A stretch of 64,000 nucleotides of DNA, taken from Aeromicrobium endophyticum (GTDB taxonomy: Bacteria > Actinomycetota > Actinomycetes > Propionibacteriales > Nocardioidaceae). Shown piece by piece: positions 31,724 through 39,921 of the stretch. A program made the position numbers and the translations under genes. The notes beneath the pieces are model-generated. The model did not search any database. It saw only the letters and a program-made list of their open reading frames with translations, and was not told where the DNA came from. How positions within the stretch are numbered: the first letter of the stretch is position 1; every line of letters starts with the position of its first letter. Where the stretch lies: NCBI RefSeq assembly GCF_003586285.1, contig NZ_QUBR01000002.1, positions 682,001 through 746,000 on the forward strand, in the 5' to 3' direction.

Positions 31724-31739
31724 TCGAACAGGTGTTCTA
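31724..31739 (-). promoter_or_regulatory. LexA (SOS) box before the 93-aa protein
   Basis: TCGAAC-AGGT-GTTCTA matches the actinobacterial SOS consensus TCGAAC-N4-GTTCGA at 11 of 12 defined bases. On the minus strand the predicted -10 is TATCCT (plus 31711-31716), and the -35 hexamer at 17-base spacing falls inside the outer half-site, so bound LexA would block RNA polymerase. The last base half-overlaps the 3' end of the next small gene. Confidence 0.65.
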
Positions 31740-32051
31740 GTCGCCCCGGTCGACGTCCGGCTTCGTGCTCGCAAACGGCACGAGCGGCACCGCCGAGCAG
31801 GCCGAGCACCGCGTCACGAATCCCTTCGCGTCGACGGGCTTGGCCGGCACCGCCGACGGGAGCGGATCGCGCCACGGCTCCTGCGCGATGACGACCTCGG
31901 GCACGGGCAGCGGCGAGGTCGAGCGCGGGTACGGCATCGCCTCGACGACCCGCGGCCCGCCCGAGCCGCCCGTGGTCAGCACCTGCACGCTCGCACCGAC
32001 CACGGCACCCAGCGACACGGCGAGAACGGCGGCGAGGATCAGGCGCTTCAT
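31737..32051 (-). CDS. Hypothetical secreted or membrane-anchored protein (104 aa)
   Basis: It begins MKRLILAAVLAVSLGAVVGASVQVL, a signal peptide or single N-terminal anchor, followed by a proline-rich exported segment (SPLPVPEVVIAQEPWRDPLPS) and a CSAC pair near residue 84 within KGFVTRCSACSAVP. The two cysteines could form a disulfide or bind metal. No family recognised. CATGAT lies 6 bases before the ATG. Its end overlaps the LexA box of the next gene by 3 bases. Divergent from a lipoprotein gene. Confidence 0.55.
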   Translation of the reverse strand: MKRLILAAVLAVSLGAVVGASVQVLTTGGSGGPRVVEAMPYPRSTSPLPVPEVVIAQEPWRDPLPSAVPAKPVDAKGFVTRCSACSAVPLVPFASTKPDVDRGD

Positions 32052-32121
32052 GGTGACATCATGCCCGCAACGGCCTTCGGATTCGAGTAGCGGATCGCGG
32101 GCCAGCCCCTACCGTTGGAGG

Positions 32122-32529
32122 ATGAAGCTCCTCGCCGCCGCGGCCCTCCTGCTGACGCTCGCGGCGTGCAGCAGCGGTTCGGACGCCCCCGAGGCGCCGG
32201 CGAGATCCACGCTCTCGGCCTCCGAGGCGATGCAGGCGACGTGCCGCGAGGTCCGTGCTGGCATCGACGAGTTCAACCGCGAGGACTACCAGGGCACGGT
32301 CCAGCACTTCGAGAGGGCCAAGGTGCCCGCGAAGGTCTACGCCAAGGTCAACGAGGAGCCCGAGGCCGACGCCCTGCTCGACGCCGTCGAGTACTACGCC
32401 AACCTCTCCCCCGCCGACTACCCGGAAGCCGCACGCAGCTCGGAGAACTTCGCCCGCAACAAGGTCATCACCCTCGAGCAGTGCGCCTCCGACGACCCGA
32501 TCGACGCGACCCCTGGCACGCCGGTCTAG
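32122..32529 (+). CDS. Hypothetical lipoprotein
   Basis: A 135-residue exported lipoprotein: MKLLAAAALLLTLAACSSG has a short basic start, a hydrophobic core and the lipobox LAAC, with lipidation predicted on Cys16. The mature part is acidic and helical (SASEAMQATCREVRAGIDEF, EADALLDAVEYYANL), with two more cysteines that may pair. Family unknown. TACCGT and GGAGG both lie within 12 bases of the ATG. Its stop overlaps the stop of the opposing membrane protein gene by 4 bp. Confidence 0.72.
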   Translation: MKLLAAAALLLTLAACSSGSDAPEAPARSTLSASEAMQATCREVRAGIDEFNREDYQGTVQHFERAKVPAKVYAKVNEEPEADALLDAVEYYANLSPADYPEAARSSENFARNKVITLEQCASDDPIDATPGTPV

Positions 32530-33515
32530 GACGGCTCGCGCGTCAGCGAGACGTAGACCGCGTTGACGGCGACGGCCTGCTCGAGCTCGGTCGAGACGCC
32601 CGCGAAGAACTGCGAGCGGTAGGTCTCGTCGGTCACGGCGTAGACCGTGAAGTAGAGCCCCGCGAAGGCCGACAGGAACACCGACACCTGCCACAGCTCG
32701 TTGGTGATGGGGACGTGCTGCCCGAGCCGTGACGGCAGCGCCGTGACGGCGTCCTGCTGCGTCCAGGCGATGATCGTCGAGTCGGGGATCGTCAGCGAGC
32801 CGAAGACGAGGAAGAAGGCGAACAGGCCGAGCGACAGCAGCAGCACCTGGATGGCCTGGTTGAACAGCAGCACCAGCACGAGGTTGACGCGCGCGAACCT
32901 CGGCAGATCGGCCGGCTCGGCCGACACCAGGCGCGCGGCGTCCTCGGCCGGCGTCCCTGCACAGCACTCGACCACCCGCGGCCCGACGACCTCGCGCTCG
33001 ACCTCCCGCACCTCCTCGGGCAGCCGGACGAGCAGGAACACCGCCGCGATCACGGCGAAGAAGCCGACCGCGAGCCACAGGACGTGCCGCGGCATCAGCG
33101 CCGCGACCTGCCAGACCTCGGCGTTGATGAACAAGAACGTGACGGCCAGCAGCAGCAGCGGCAGGGCACGGGTCAGCAGGGGGAACATCAGTCCCAGCGA
33201 GCTGAACGTGCGCCGCACCGCCCACCGCAGCATCGTGCCCATCTGCAGCAGGCGGCCGGCGAACAGACCGAGCAGCACGAAGAACGTCAGCACCCCGACG
33301 GCCGTGCCGAGCGAGCCGCGGTCGGACCACGCCGCTCCCACGGCGAAGCCCGCTGCCACCGAGACGCCGATGATCAGGACGATCACGGCCACGATGCGCT
33401 TGCTCGACAGCCAGCCCTCGACCGTGTCGGCGCGGTCACCCGTGAAGTACGGCAGCCCGTGGTCGTCGAACCACGCCTCGATCTGCTCGGCGGTCGAGGC
33501 GTCGGCGGCAGTCAC
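32526..33515 (-). CDS. Hypothetical multi-pass membrane protein linked to the P450
   Basis: A 329-residue protein with a short soluble N terminus (TAEQIEAWFDDHGLPYFTG) and about six or seven membrane segments (VAVIVLIIGVSVAAGFAVG, VLTFFVLLGLFAGRLL, ALPLLLLAVTFLFIN, VLWLAVGFFAVIAAVFLL, VLVLLFNQAIQVLLLSLGLF, VFLSAFAGLYFTVYAV). The long loop EEVREVEREVVGPRVVECC is cytoplasmic by charge. I do not recognise the family. The only plausible start is GTG 33515, 2 bases after the P450 stop, so the two are co-translated. The upstream open frame is arginine-rich and spurious. Confidence 0.78.
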   Translation of the reverse strand: MTAADASTAEQIEAWFDDHGLPYFTGDRADTVEGWLSSKRIVAVIVLIIGVSVAAGFAVGAAWSDRGSLGTAVGVLTFFVLLGLFAGRLLQMGTMLRWAVRRTFSSLGLMFPLLTRALPLLLLAVTFLFINAEVWQVAALMPRHVLWLAVGFFAVIAAVFLLVRLPEEVREVEREVVGPRVVECCAGTPAEDAARLVSAEPADLPRFARVNLVLVLLFNQAIQVLLLSLGLFAFFLVFGSLTIPDSTIIAWTQQDAVTALPSRLGQHVPITNELWQVSVFLSAFAGLYFTVYAVTDETYRSQFFAGVSTELEQAVAVNAVYVSLTREPS

Positions 33516-33517
33516 GG

Positions 33518-34798
33518 TCAGAACGTGACGGGAAGCTCGTCGACGCCGTAGACGAACGACAGCTGGCGGAAGGTCAGCTCTTCCTGCGGCGTGGCCAGTG
33601 CCAGGTCGGGGAACCGCTGGAACAGCTTGGGCAGCGCGATCCGCAGCTCCATGCGGGCCAGCTCGGCGCCGATGCACCGGTGGATGCCGTGACCGAAGGC
33701 GAGGTGACCGGACGACGGCACGCGCGTGGGGTCGAACTCGTCAGGACGTTCGCCCGCCGACTTGGGATCGCGGTTGGCGCCGTTGAGCGAGGCGAGGATG
33801 ACGTCGCCGGCCTTGACCTTCTGGCCGAACAGCTCCATGTCGTGCTTGGCGAACCGCGGGAAGGCCACCTGGACGACCGAGAGGTAGCGCAGCAGCTCTT
33901 CGACGACGCGGTCGACGTCCTCGGGAGATCCGTTGCGGACGAGCTCGGCGTAGGCCGGGTCGCGCAGCAGGACGATCGTGCCGAGCGCGATCATGCCGGC
34001 CGTCGTCTCGAAGCCACCCGTGAAGATGCCGTCGGCCAGCCCCGCGAGGTCGAAGTCGCTGATCGTGTCACCCTCGTCGCGGATGATCTGGCCCAGCAGC
34101 CCCGGCCCCGGCTCCTTGCGCTGGCGCGCGACGGCCTCGAACAGGAACTTGCGCTGGTCGGAGACGGCGCCGAAGGCCGCGGCGCCGCCGTTGGTCGCGT
34201 CGAAGCGGTCGCTGCCCAGCTTGGCGAAGGCCTGGCTGTCGGCGTAGTCGAGACCCAGCAGCGCGCAGATGGTCTGGAACGGGACGGGGAAGGCGACCGC
34301 GGTGCACAGGTCGGCGCCGGGACCCTCGGCCTCGAGGACGTCGAGCTGGGCATCGACGAAATCGCTGATCATCGGCTCGAGGCGCGCGAGGCGGCGCATC
34401 GTGAACTCGGGCGTGACGATCTTGCGCAGGCGGGTGTGCAGCGGCGGGTCGGTGAAGCCCAGGCCGCCGATGTCGTCGGCCGTCGCGGGCCCGTCGCCGT
34501 GGAACAGGTGCCGGATGTCGTTGCTGTAGCTGTCGCGATCGGTCAGGATCGTGCGCGCCTCGTCGTAGCCCGTGACGAGATAGGCCGTGAACGTGAACGG
34601 CAGCTCGAGCTTGCGCATCGGCTGCGTCGCTCGCCACTCGGCGATCTGCGGCGGCGGATCCATGACGTCGCGCTGCAACGGGATCTTGGTCTGCTCCGGG
34701 ATGAAGGACAGCGCGCTGAGGTCGATGCCGTTCTTCTGGATGCGCTTGACCAGCATACGTCCGACCCAGCGGCGCACTCTTCCTCTGACGTCGACCAC
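33518..34798 (-). CDS. Cytochrome P450
   Basis: A 426-residue class I bacterial P450 monooxygenase. The heme-ligand loop is LAFGHGIHRCIGAELARMEL, with the axial Cys in HRCIG. The I-helix motif is FTGGFETTAGMIAL (Glu-Thr for oxygen activation), the K-helix is VVEELLRYLS (ExxR), and GANRDPKSAGERPDEFDPTR precedes the heme loop. The N-terminal 30 residues are basic and not a membrane anchor, so the enzyme is soluble and needs a separate ferredoxin, not found nearby. Substrate unknown. GTG start; coupled to a membrane protein gene. Confidence 0.92.
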   Translation of the reverse strand: MVDVRGRVRRWVGRMLVKRIQKNGIDLSALSFIPEQTKIPLQRDVMDPPPQIAEWRATQPMRKLELPFTFTAYLVTGYDEARTILTDRDSYSNDIRHLFHGDGPATADDIGGLGFTDPPLHTRLRKIVTPEFTMRRLARLEPMISDFVDAQLDVLEAEGPGADLCTAVAFPVPFQTICALLGLDYADSQAFAKLGSDRFDATNGGAAAFGAVSDQRKFLFEAVARQRKEPGPGLLGQIIRDEGDTISDFDLAGLADGIFTGGFETTAGMIALGTIVLLRDPAYAELVRNGSPEDVDRVVEELLRYLSVVQVAFPRFAKHDMELFGQKVKAGDVILASLNGANRDPKSAGERPDEFDPTRVPSSGHLAFGHGIHRCIGAELARMELRIALPKLFQRFPDLALATPQEELTFRQLSFVYGVDELPVTF

Positions 34799-34895
34799 GT
34801 GAAGAAACTACACGTCACGCTTGCAGGTTCGCGCCAGCCGGTAGAGGGTGTCACGAAAGCGATGTCCACCGGCACGCACTTTCGATGGGGGTTCC

Positions 34896-36350
34896 ATGAG
34901 TACGGACACTGCTACTACCGGCCAACCGACCGAGCTGAAGCGGGTGATGGGGCCCAAGCTCCTCCTGCTGTTCATCGTCGGCGACATCCTCGGCGCCGGC
35001 ATCTACGCCGTCACGGGGCAGATGGCCGGCCAGGTCGGCGGCATCGTCTGGCTGCCGTTCCTGCTCGCCTTCATCGTCGCGACGATGACCGCGCTGTCGT
35101 ACCTCGAGCTCGTCACCAAGTACCCCCAGGCCGCGGGGGCGGCGCTCTACGCTCACAAGGCCTTCGGCGTGCACTTCATCACGTTCTTGGTGGCATTCGC
35201 CGTGGTGTGCTCCGGCATCACCAGCGCGTCCACCTCGGCCAAGACCCTCGCCGACAACTTCTCCGGCGGTCTCGAGATCAACGGCTGGATCGACAGCTCG
35301 CTGACGCCGGGGGCCATCACGGCCATCGCCATGGGCTTCATGATCCTGCTGGCGCTCATCAACCTGCGGGGCGTCGGCGAGAGCGTCAAGTTCAACGTCG
35401 TGCTGACCCTGGTCGAGGTCGCCGCCCTCACGATCGTCATCGGCGTCGGCTTCTACGTCATCGGACGCGGAGACGCCGACATGTCCGAGCTCGTCAGGTT
35501 CAGCGACTACGGCGACCGTGGCATGTTCCTGGCCGTCACGGCCGCCACCTCGATCGCCTTCTTCGCCATGGTCGGCTTCGAGGACGCCGTCAACATGGTC
35601 GAGGAGATCGAGGAGCCCGAGCGCATCTTCCCGCGCACGATGCTGACCGGTCTCGGCATCGCGGTCATCATGTACATGCTGGTGGCCGTGTCGGTCGTCA
35701 GCGTGCTGACCGCGCCCGAGCTCAAGACGATCGCCGACTCCGAGGGACGGGCACTGCTCGAGGTCGTCTCCAAGGGCGCGCCGGACTTCCCGATCGACAA
35801 GGTCTTCCCGTTCCTGGCGGTCTTCGCTGTCGCCAACACCGCGCTGATCAACATGCTGATGGCCAGCCGCCTGCTCTACGGCATGTCACGGCAGCGGGTG
35901 CTCCCCAAGCAGCTGGCAGCCGTGCTGCCAGGCCGCCGCACCCCATGGGCCGCGATCCTGTTCTCGACGCTCATGGCCCTGGGCCTGATCTTCTACGTGA
36001 CGCGCGATCCCGACAGCAACGTCGTCGCCAACCTGTCGAACGTCACGTCGCTGCTGCTGCTGTGCGTCTTCGCGATCGTCAACATCGCCTGCGCCGTCCT
36101 GCGCCGCCGTCGCGACCCGGACGCCAAGAAGTCGTTCACGTCGCCCGGTCCCCTGCCGGTCGTGGCCGCCGTGCTGTGCCTGTTCCTGGCCGGTCCGTGG
36201 GTCGACCGCGACGCCGCGGTCTACGAGATCGCCGGTGTGCTGATGCTGATCGGCGTCGCGCTGTGGGCCATCACCTTGTTCGTCAACAAGATCACCGGCA
36301 CCGACACCGGCGATCTCGAGGAGCTGACGGACGAGGTCGAGGTCGAGTAG
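34896..36350 (+). CDS. APC family amino acid permease
   Basis: A 484-residue transporter with about 12 membrane segments. The family start is LLFIVGDILGAGIYAVTGQMAG, followed by SYLELVTKYPQAAGAALYAHKAFG, GFEDAVNMVEEIEEPERIFP (a conserved APC loop), ASRLLYGMSRQRVLPKQLA and TPWAAILFSTLMALGL. This places it with the cationic or neutral amino acid/polyamine APC group; the substrate is not decided. I take ATG 34896 rather than the upstream ATG at 34848, since the 16-residue extension is unlike APC N termini. Divergent from the P450 gene. Confidence 0.88.
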   Translation: MSTDTATTGQPTELKRVMGPKLLLLFIVGDILGAGIYAVTGQMAGQVGGIVWLPFLLAFIVATMTALSYLELVTKYPQAAGAALYAHKAFGVHFITFLVAFAVVCSGITSASTSAKTLADNFSGGLEINGWIDSSLTPGAITAIAMGFMILLALINLRGVGESVKFNVVLTLVEVAALTIVIGVGFYVIGRGDADMSELVRFSDYGDRGMFLAVTAATSIAFFAMVGFEDAVNMVEEIEEPERIFPRTMLTGLGIAVIMYMLVAVSVVSVLTAPELKTIADSEGRALLEVVSKGAPDFPIDKVFPFLAVFAVANTALINMLMASRLLYGMSRQRVLPKQLAAVLPGRRTPWAAILFSTLMALGLIFYVTRDPDSNVVANLSNVTSLLLLCVFAIVNIACAVLRRRRDPDAKKSFTSPGPLPVVAAVLCLFLAGPWVDRDAAVYEIAGVLMLIGVALWAITLFVNKITGTDTGDLEELTDEVEVE

Positions 36351-36378
36351 TCGCCCTCACCACGCACGTCCGAGACGA

Positions 36379-36410
36379 CGAACGGCCGGCCCCTCGGGGC
36401 CGGCCGTTCG
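36379..36410. terminator. Bidirectional terminator between APC permease and terC
   Basis: CGAACGGCCGGCCCC (36379-36393) and GGGGCCGGCCGTTCG (36396-36410) form a perfect 15-bp stem with a minimal loop, between two converging genes. It is followed by TTCGT, with only a weak T-run. Confidence 0.8.
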
Positions 36411-36425
36411 TTCGTGCTGCAGGGA

Positions 36426-37472
36426 TCAGTCGTTGTCGTCCGAGGAGACGCCCGACTCGACCTTGGGGGTGCCGTCGGGGTTGAGACCGGCCTTCTCGCG
36501 CCGGCTCGAGACCGTGAGGCTGACGATCGCCGTGATGCTGAGGATGCCGACGATGACGCCGAGGCTCAGCAGCGTCGGGATCTCGTACACCTTCACGTGC
36601 TCACCGCCGTTGATGAACGGCAGCTCGTTCTCGTGCAGCGCGTGCAGGATCAGCTTGACGCCGATGAACGCGAGCAGGATGGCCAGGCCCTGCGACAGGT
36701 AGATGAGCTTCTTGAGCAGGCCACCCAGCAGGAAGTACAGCTGGCGCAGACCCATCAGGGCGAAGACGTTGGCCGTGAAGACCAGGTACGGCTCCTTGGT
36801 GAGGCCGTAGATCGCGGGGATCGAGTCGAGCGCGAACAGCAGGTCGGTCGTGCCGAGCGCGATGATCACCAGGAACATCGGCGTGATGGCGCGCTTGCCG
36901 TTCTCGTGGACGAAGAGCTTGAGGCCGTCCCACTGCTCCGAGACCGTGAAGCGCTTGCGCGCCATGCGGACGACCGCGTTCTCGCCGTCGTCGTCGTGAT
37001 CGGTGTCCTTGACCAGGTTGTAGCCCGTGTAGAGCAGGAAGGCGCCGAAGATGTAGAAGATCCACGAGACCTGCTCGATCGCGACCGCACCCAGGGCGAT
37101 GAAGACGCCGCGGAAGATCAGCGCGATGACGATGCCGACCAGCAGGGCCTCCTGCTGGTACTTACGCGGCACCTTGAAGCTGGCCATGATGATGATGAAG
37201 ATGAACAGGTTGTCGATCGACAGGCTGTACTCGGTCAGCCACCCGGCGAAGAACTGCAGACCGAAGTCGCCGTCCTTGATCGTCGAGTCGTTGTGGTACA
37301 GCGTCACCCAGATGCCGAAGGCGATCGCCAGGCCGACGTAGATGCTCAGGTAGGTCGCGCACTCCTTCATCGAGGGCTCGTGCGGACGTCGCGCGACGAT
37401 CAGGATGTCGAAGAGCAGCACCGCGAGCGTCACGCCGATCGTGATCGCCCATTCGGTGGTGGATACGTTCAA
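36426..37472 (-). CDS. TerC family membrane protein (Alx/YkoY type)
   Basis: A 348-residue TerC protein with about eight membrane helices. Members of this family export Mn2+ or protect exported metalloproteins. The family motif is FFAGWLTEYSLSIDNLF (acidic residues in a membrane helix), with FRGVFIALGAVAIEQVSWIF, LFALDSIPAIYGLT and KEPYLVFTANVFALMGLRQL. The start is TTG at 37472, chosen because GGAGG lies 6 bases upstream and a yybP-ykoY riboswitch precedes it. The C-terminal 30 residues are charged. Likely induced by Mn2+. Confidence 0.92.
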   Translation of the reverse strand: MNVSTTEWAITIGVTLAVLLFDILIVARRPHEPSMKECATYLSIYVGLAIAFGIWVTLYHNDSTIKDGDFGLQFFAGWLTEYSLSIDNLFIFIIIMASFKVPRKYQQEALLVGIVIALIFRGVFIALGAVAIEQVSWIFYIFGAFLLYTGYNLVKDTDHDDDGENAVVRMARKRFTVSEQWDGLKLFVHENGKRAITPMFLVIIALGTTDLLFALDSIPAIYGLTKEPYLVFTANVFALMGLRQLYFLLGGLLKKLIYLSQGLAILLAFIGVKLILHALHENELPFINGGEHVKVYEIPTLLSLGVIVGILSITAIVSLTVSSRREKAGLNPDGTPKVESGVSSDDND

Positions 37473-37787
37473 GGGATTCCTCCGGTCTCTGACAGGCCGG
37501 AGGTCTCTTCCGCCGCAGATGCGCGGCCCGCAACACCGGGTGACTGCAGGGAGTCACCGTGATGACGGCGTTGCGATCGGGGAATACTCCCCTCCGTCGC
37601 ACATTCTTGCAGGCTGACAGCAGATATGCCTCATCGAAGCGGTCGTGCGGCACCGATTGTGAGCGCTGTCTCGGCCTCGCGCCGTCCGGCCGACCCGACG
37701 GCATCCCAGATGCACCTCGAAAGCGTCGGGGCGAACCTGGGAATCGGCGAGGCGAGAAGGCCGCCGCCGCCCGCAGGACCTGCTACG
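37473..37787 (-). other. 315-base gene-free stretch between uvrB and terC
   Basis: The terC-proximal part (37479-37596) holds the riboswitch and the ribosome binding site. The remaining 190 bases (37597-37787) must contain the terC promoter and the uvrB transcript end. I see a CATATCT stretch on the minus strand just upstream of the riboswitch, a possible -10, but no convincing -35, no clear terminator hairpin and no credible coding frame. Confidence 0.55.
37498..37596 (-). promoter_or_regulatory. yybP-ykoY manganese riboswitch
   Basis: On the minus strand this begins CGGAGG followed by GGAGTA (the conserved GGGGAGUA loop entry) and ends AGAGACCTCCG, the usual GACC...closing strand. CGGAGG and CCTCCG pair as P1. 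Two internal hairpins lie between (CAACGCC...region and a GCCGC/GCGGC stem). The closing CCTCCG strand can alternatively pair with CGGAGG at 37479-37484, which contains the terC ribosome binding site, giving a translational on-switch. Length, motif order and the downstream TerC gene fit Rfam family RF00080. Confidence 0.82.
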
Positions 37788-39872
37788 TCACGCGCCGGCC
37801 TCGAGCATGCTGCGGAGCTCTTTCTTGAGGTCGCCGATCTCGTCGCGGAGGCGGGCCGCGACCTCGAACTGCAGCTCGGCCGCCGCCGCGCGCATCTGCT
37901 CGCTCAGCTGCTCGATGAGGTCGGCGAGCTCGCCCGACGGCAGGTTGGCCAGATCGGCGGTGTGCTGACCGAGCGGCACGGGGGCGCCCTTGCGCCGCTT
38001 GTCGCCGGTCGCGGCGAGCAACGAGGCCGTGTCGGCGTCCTCGCGGGCCAGCATGTCGGTGATGTCGCCGATCTTGCGGCGCAGCGGCGTCGGGTCGATG
38101 CCGTTGGCCGTGTTGTAGGCGACCTGCTTGGCGCGACGGCGGTTGGTCTCGTCGATCGCGTAGGCCATCGAGTCGGTGATGCGGTCGGCGTACATGATGA
38201 CCTGACCCGAGACGTTGCGCGCCGCACGACCGATGGTCTGGATCAGCGAGCGCTCGGAGCGCAGGAAGCCCTCCTTGTCGGCGTCGAGGATCGCGACCAG
38301 GCTGACCTCGGGCAGGTCGAGCCCCTCACGCAGCAGGTTGATGCCGACCAGCACGTCGTACTCGCCCATGCGCAGCTCGCGCAGCAGCTCGACGCGGCGC
38401 AGCGTGTCGACCTCGGAGTGCAGGTATCGCGTGCGGATGCCGGCCTCGAGCAGGTAGTCGGTGAGGTCCTCGGACATCTTCTTGGTCAGCGTGGTGACCA
38501 GCACGCGCTCGTTCTTGTCGGTGCGCGTGCGGATCTGCGTGATGAGGTCGTCGATCTGGCCCTTGGTGGGCTTGACGACCACCTCGGGGTCGATCAGGCC
38601 GGTCGGACGGATGATCTGCTCGACGACGTCGCCCTGCACCTTGTCCATCTCGTAGTTGCCCGGCGTGGCCGACAGGTAGACCGTCTGGCCGATGCGCTCG
38701 AGGAACTCGGGCCACTTGAGCGGACGGTTGTCCATCGCGCTCGGCAGGCGGAAGCCGTGCTCGACCAGCGACCGCTTGCGTGACATGTCGCCCTCGTACA
38801 TCGCGCCGATCTGCGGGATCGTGACGTGCGACTCGTCGACGACCAGCACGAAGTCGTCGGGAAAGTAGTCGAGCAGGCAGTGGCCCGGCGTGCCCGGACC
38901 ACGCTGGTCCATGTGGCGCGAGTAGTTCTCGATGCCGGCGCACGTGCCGACCTGCTCCATCATCTCGATGTCGTACGTCGTGCGCATGCGCAGGCGCTGC
39001 GCCTCGAGCAGCTTGTTCTCGCCCTCGAGCTCGGCCAGGCGCTCCTCGAGCTCGACCTTGATCGTCTCGATGGCCTTGCGCATCGTGGCCGGGCCGGCGG
39101 CGTAGTGCGTGGCGGAGCCGACGAAGAGCTCCTGGTCGTCGCTGAGCACCTCGCCGGTGAGCGGGTGCAGCGTCATGAGCCGCTCGATCTCGTCGCCGAA
39201 GAACTCGACCCGCACCGCGTGCTCCTGGTACACCGGGAAGATCTCGACGGTGTCGCCCTTGACCCGGAAGGTGCCACGGGTAGTGGCGACGTCGTTGCGC
39301 ACGTACTGGGCCTCGACGAGCGTGCGCAGCAGCTGGTCGCGCGGCATCTCCTCGCCGACCTTGAAGCCGATCATGCGCTCGAGGTACTCCTGCGCCGAGC
39401 CGAGGCCGTAGATGCACGAGACCGTCGCCACGACGATGACGTCGCGCCGGGTGAGCAGCGACCAGGTGGCCGAGTGCCGCAGCCGCTCGACCTCTTCGTT
39501 GATCGAGGAGTCCTTCTCGATGTAGGTGTCGCTCTGCGCGATGTAGGCCTCGGGCTGGTAGTAGTCGTAGTACGACACGAAGTACTCGACGGCGTTGTTG
39601 GGCAGCAGCTCGCGCAGCTCGTTGGCGAACTGGGCCGCGAGCAGCTTGTTGGGCATCATGACGAGCATCGGACGCTGCAGACGCTCGGCCAGCCAGGCCG
39701 TCGTCGCGGTCTTTCCGGTGCCGGTGGCACCCAGCAGGACGTTGTCGACGGCACCGGCCTTGATGCGCTTCTCGAGCTCGGCGATGGCCGTCGGCTGGTC
39801 GCCTGCCGGGACGTACTCGGACACGACCTCGATGGGGGCGACCTGGCGCTTTAGCTCTGAAACGGACCTCAT
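37788..39872 (-). CDS. uvrB: Excinuclease ABC subunit UvrB
   Basis: A 694-residue helicase-like damage-verification subunit. Walker A is [18 protein letters not shown] near residue 43; the beta-hairpin region is [20 protein letters not shown]; helicase motifs include [37 protein letters not shown] and QTIGRAARN. The C-terminal UVR domain ([27 protein letters not shown] region) is complete. The ATG follows TAGGCT by 6 bases inside a near-perfect PafBC-type promoter, so the mRNA should be leaderless and damage-inducible. Confidence 0.97.
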   Translation of the reverse strand: MRSVSELKRQVAPIEVVSEYVPAGDQPTAIAELEKRIKAGAVDNVLLGATGTGKTATTAWLAERLQRPMLVMMPNKLLAAQFANELRELLPNNAVEYFVSYYDYYQPEAYIAQSDTYIEKDSSINEEVERLRHSATWSLLTRRDVIVVATVSCIYGLGSAQEYLERMIGFKVGEEMPRDQLLRTLVEAQYVRNDVATTRGTFRVKGDTVEIFPVYQEHAVRVEFFGDEIERLMTLHPLTGEVLSDDQELFVGSATHYAAGPATMRKAIETIKVELEERLAELEGENKLLEAQRLRMRTTYDIEMMEQVGTCAGIENYSRHMDQRGPGTPGHCLLDYFPDDFVLVVDESHVTIPQIGAMYEGDMSRKRSLVEHGFRLPSAMDNRPLKWPEFLERIGQTVYLSATPGNYEMDKVQGDVVEQIIRPTGLIDPEVVVKPTKGQIDDLITQIRTRTDKNERVLVTTLTKKMSEDLTDYLLEAGIRTRYLHSEVDTLRRVELLRELRMGEYDVLVGINLLREGLDLPEVSLVAILDADKEGFLRSERSLIQTIGRAARNVSGQVIMYADRITDSMAYAIDETNRRRAKQVAYNTANGIDPTPLRRKIGDITDMLAREDADTASLLAATGDKRRKGAPVPLGQHTADLANLPSGELADLIEQLSEQMRAAAAELQFEVAARLRDEIGDLKKELRSMLEAGA

Positions 39873-39878
39873 GCTCCG

Positions 39879-39901
39879 AGCCTACGACCAGCCACCGACA
39901 G
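39879..39901 (-). promoter_or_regulatory. PafBC-type damage promoter of uvrB
   Basis: On the minus strand: CTGTCGGTG, 8 bases, TAGGCT, 6 bases, ATG. It matches the RecA-NDp consensus TTGTCRGTG-N8-TANNNT at every position but the first. It is the best of three such sites in the window. It lies back-to-back with the tetR promoter (TAAACT at 39909-39914). Confidence 0.72.
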
Positions 39902-39921
39902 TGCACCCTAAACTGGCCCGC

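Noticed and set aside
37626-38783. A long plus-strand open frame running into the uvrB region.
   Set aside because: It is antisense to the strongly conserved UvrB C terminus and shows no protein-family pattern.
39873-39921. A LexA box before uvrB, as in E. coli.
   Set aside because: No TCGAAC-N4-GTTCGA-like sequence is present; the PafBC-type motif explains the region better. The same holds for uvrA and uvrC.
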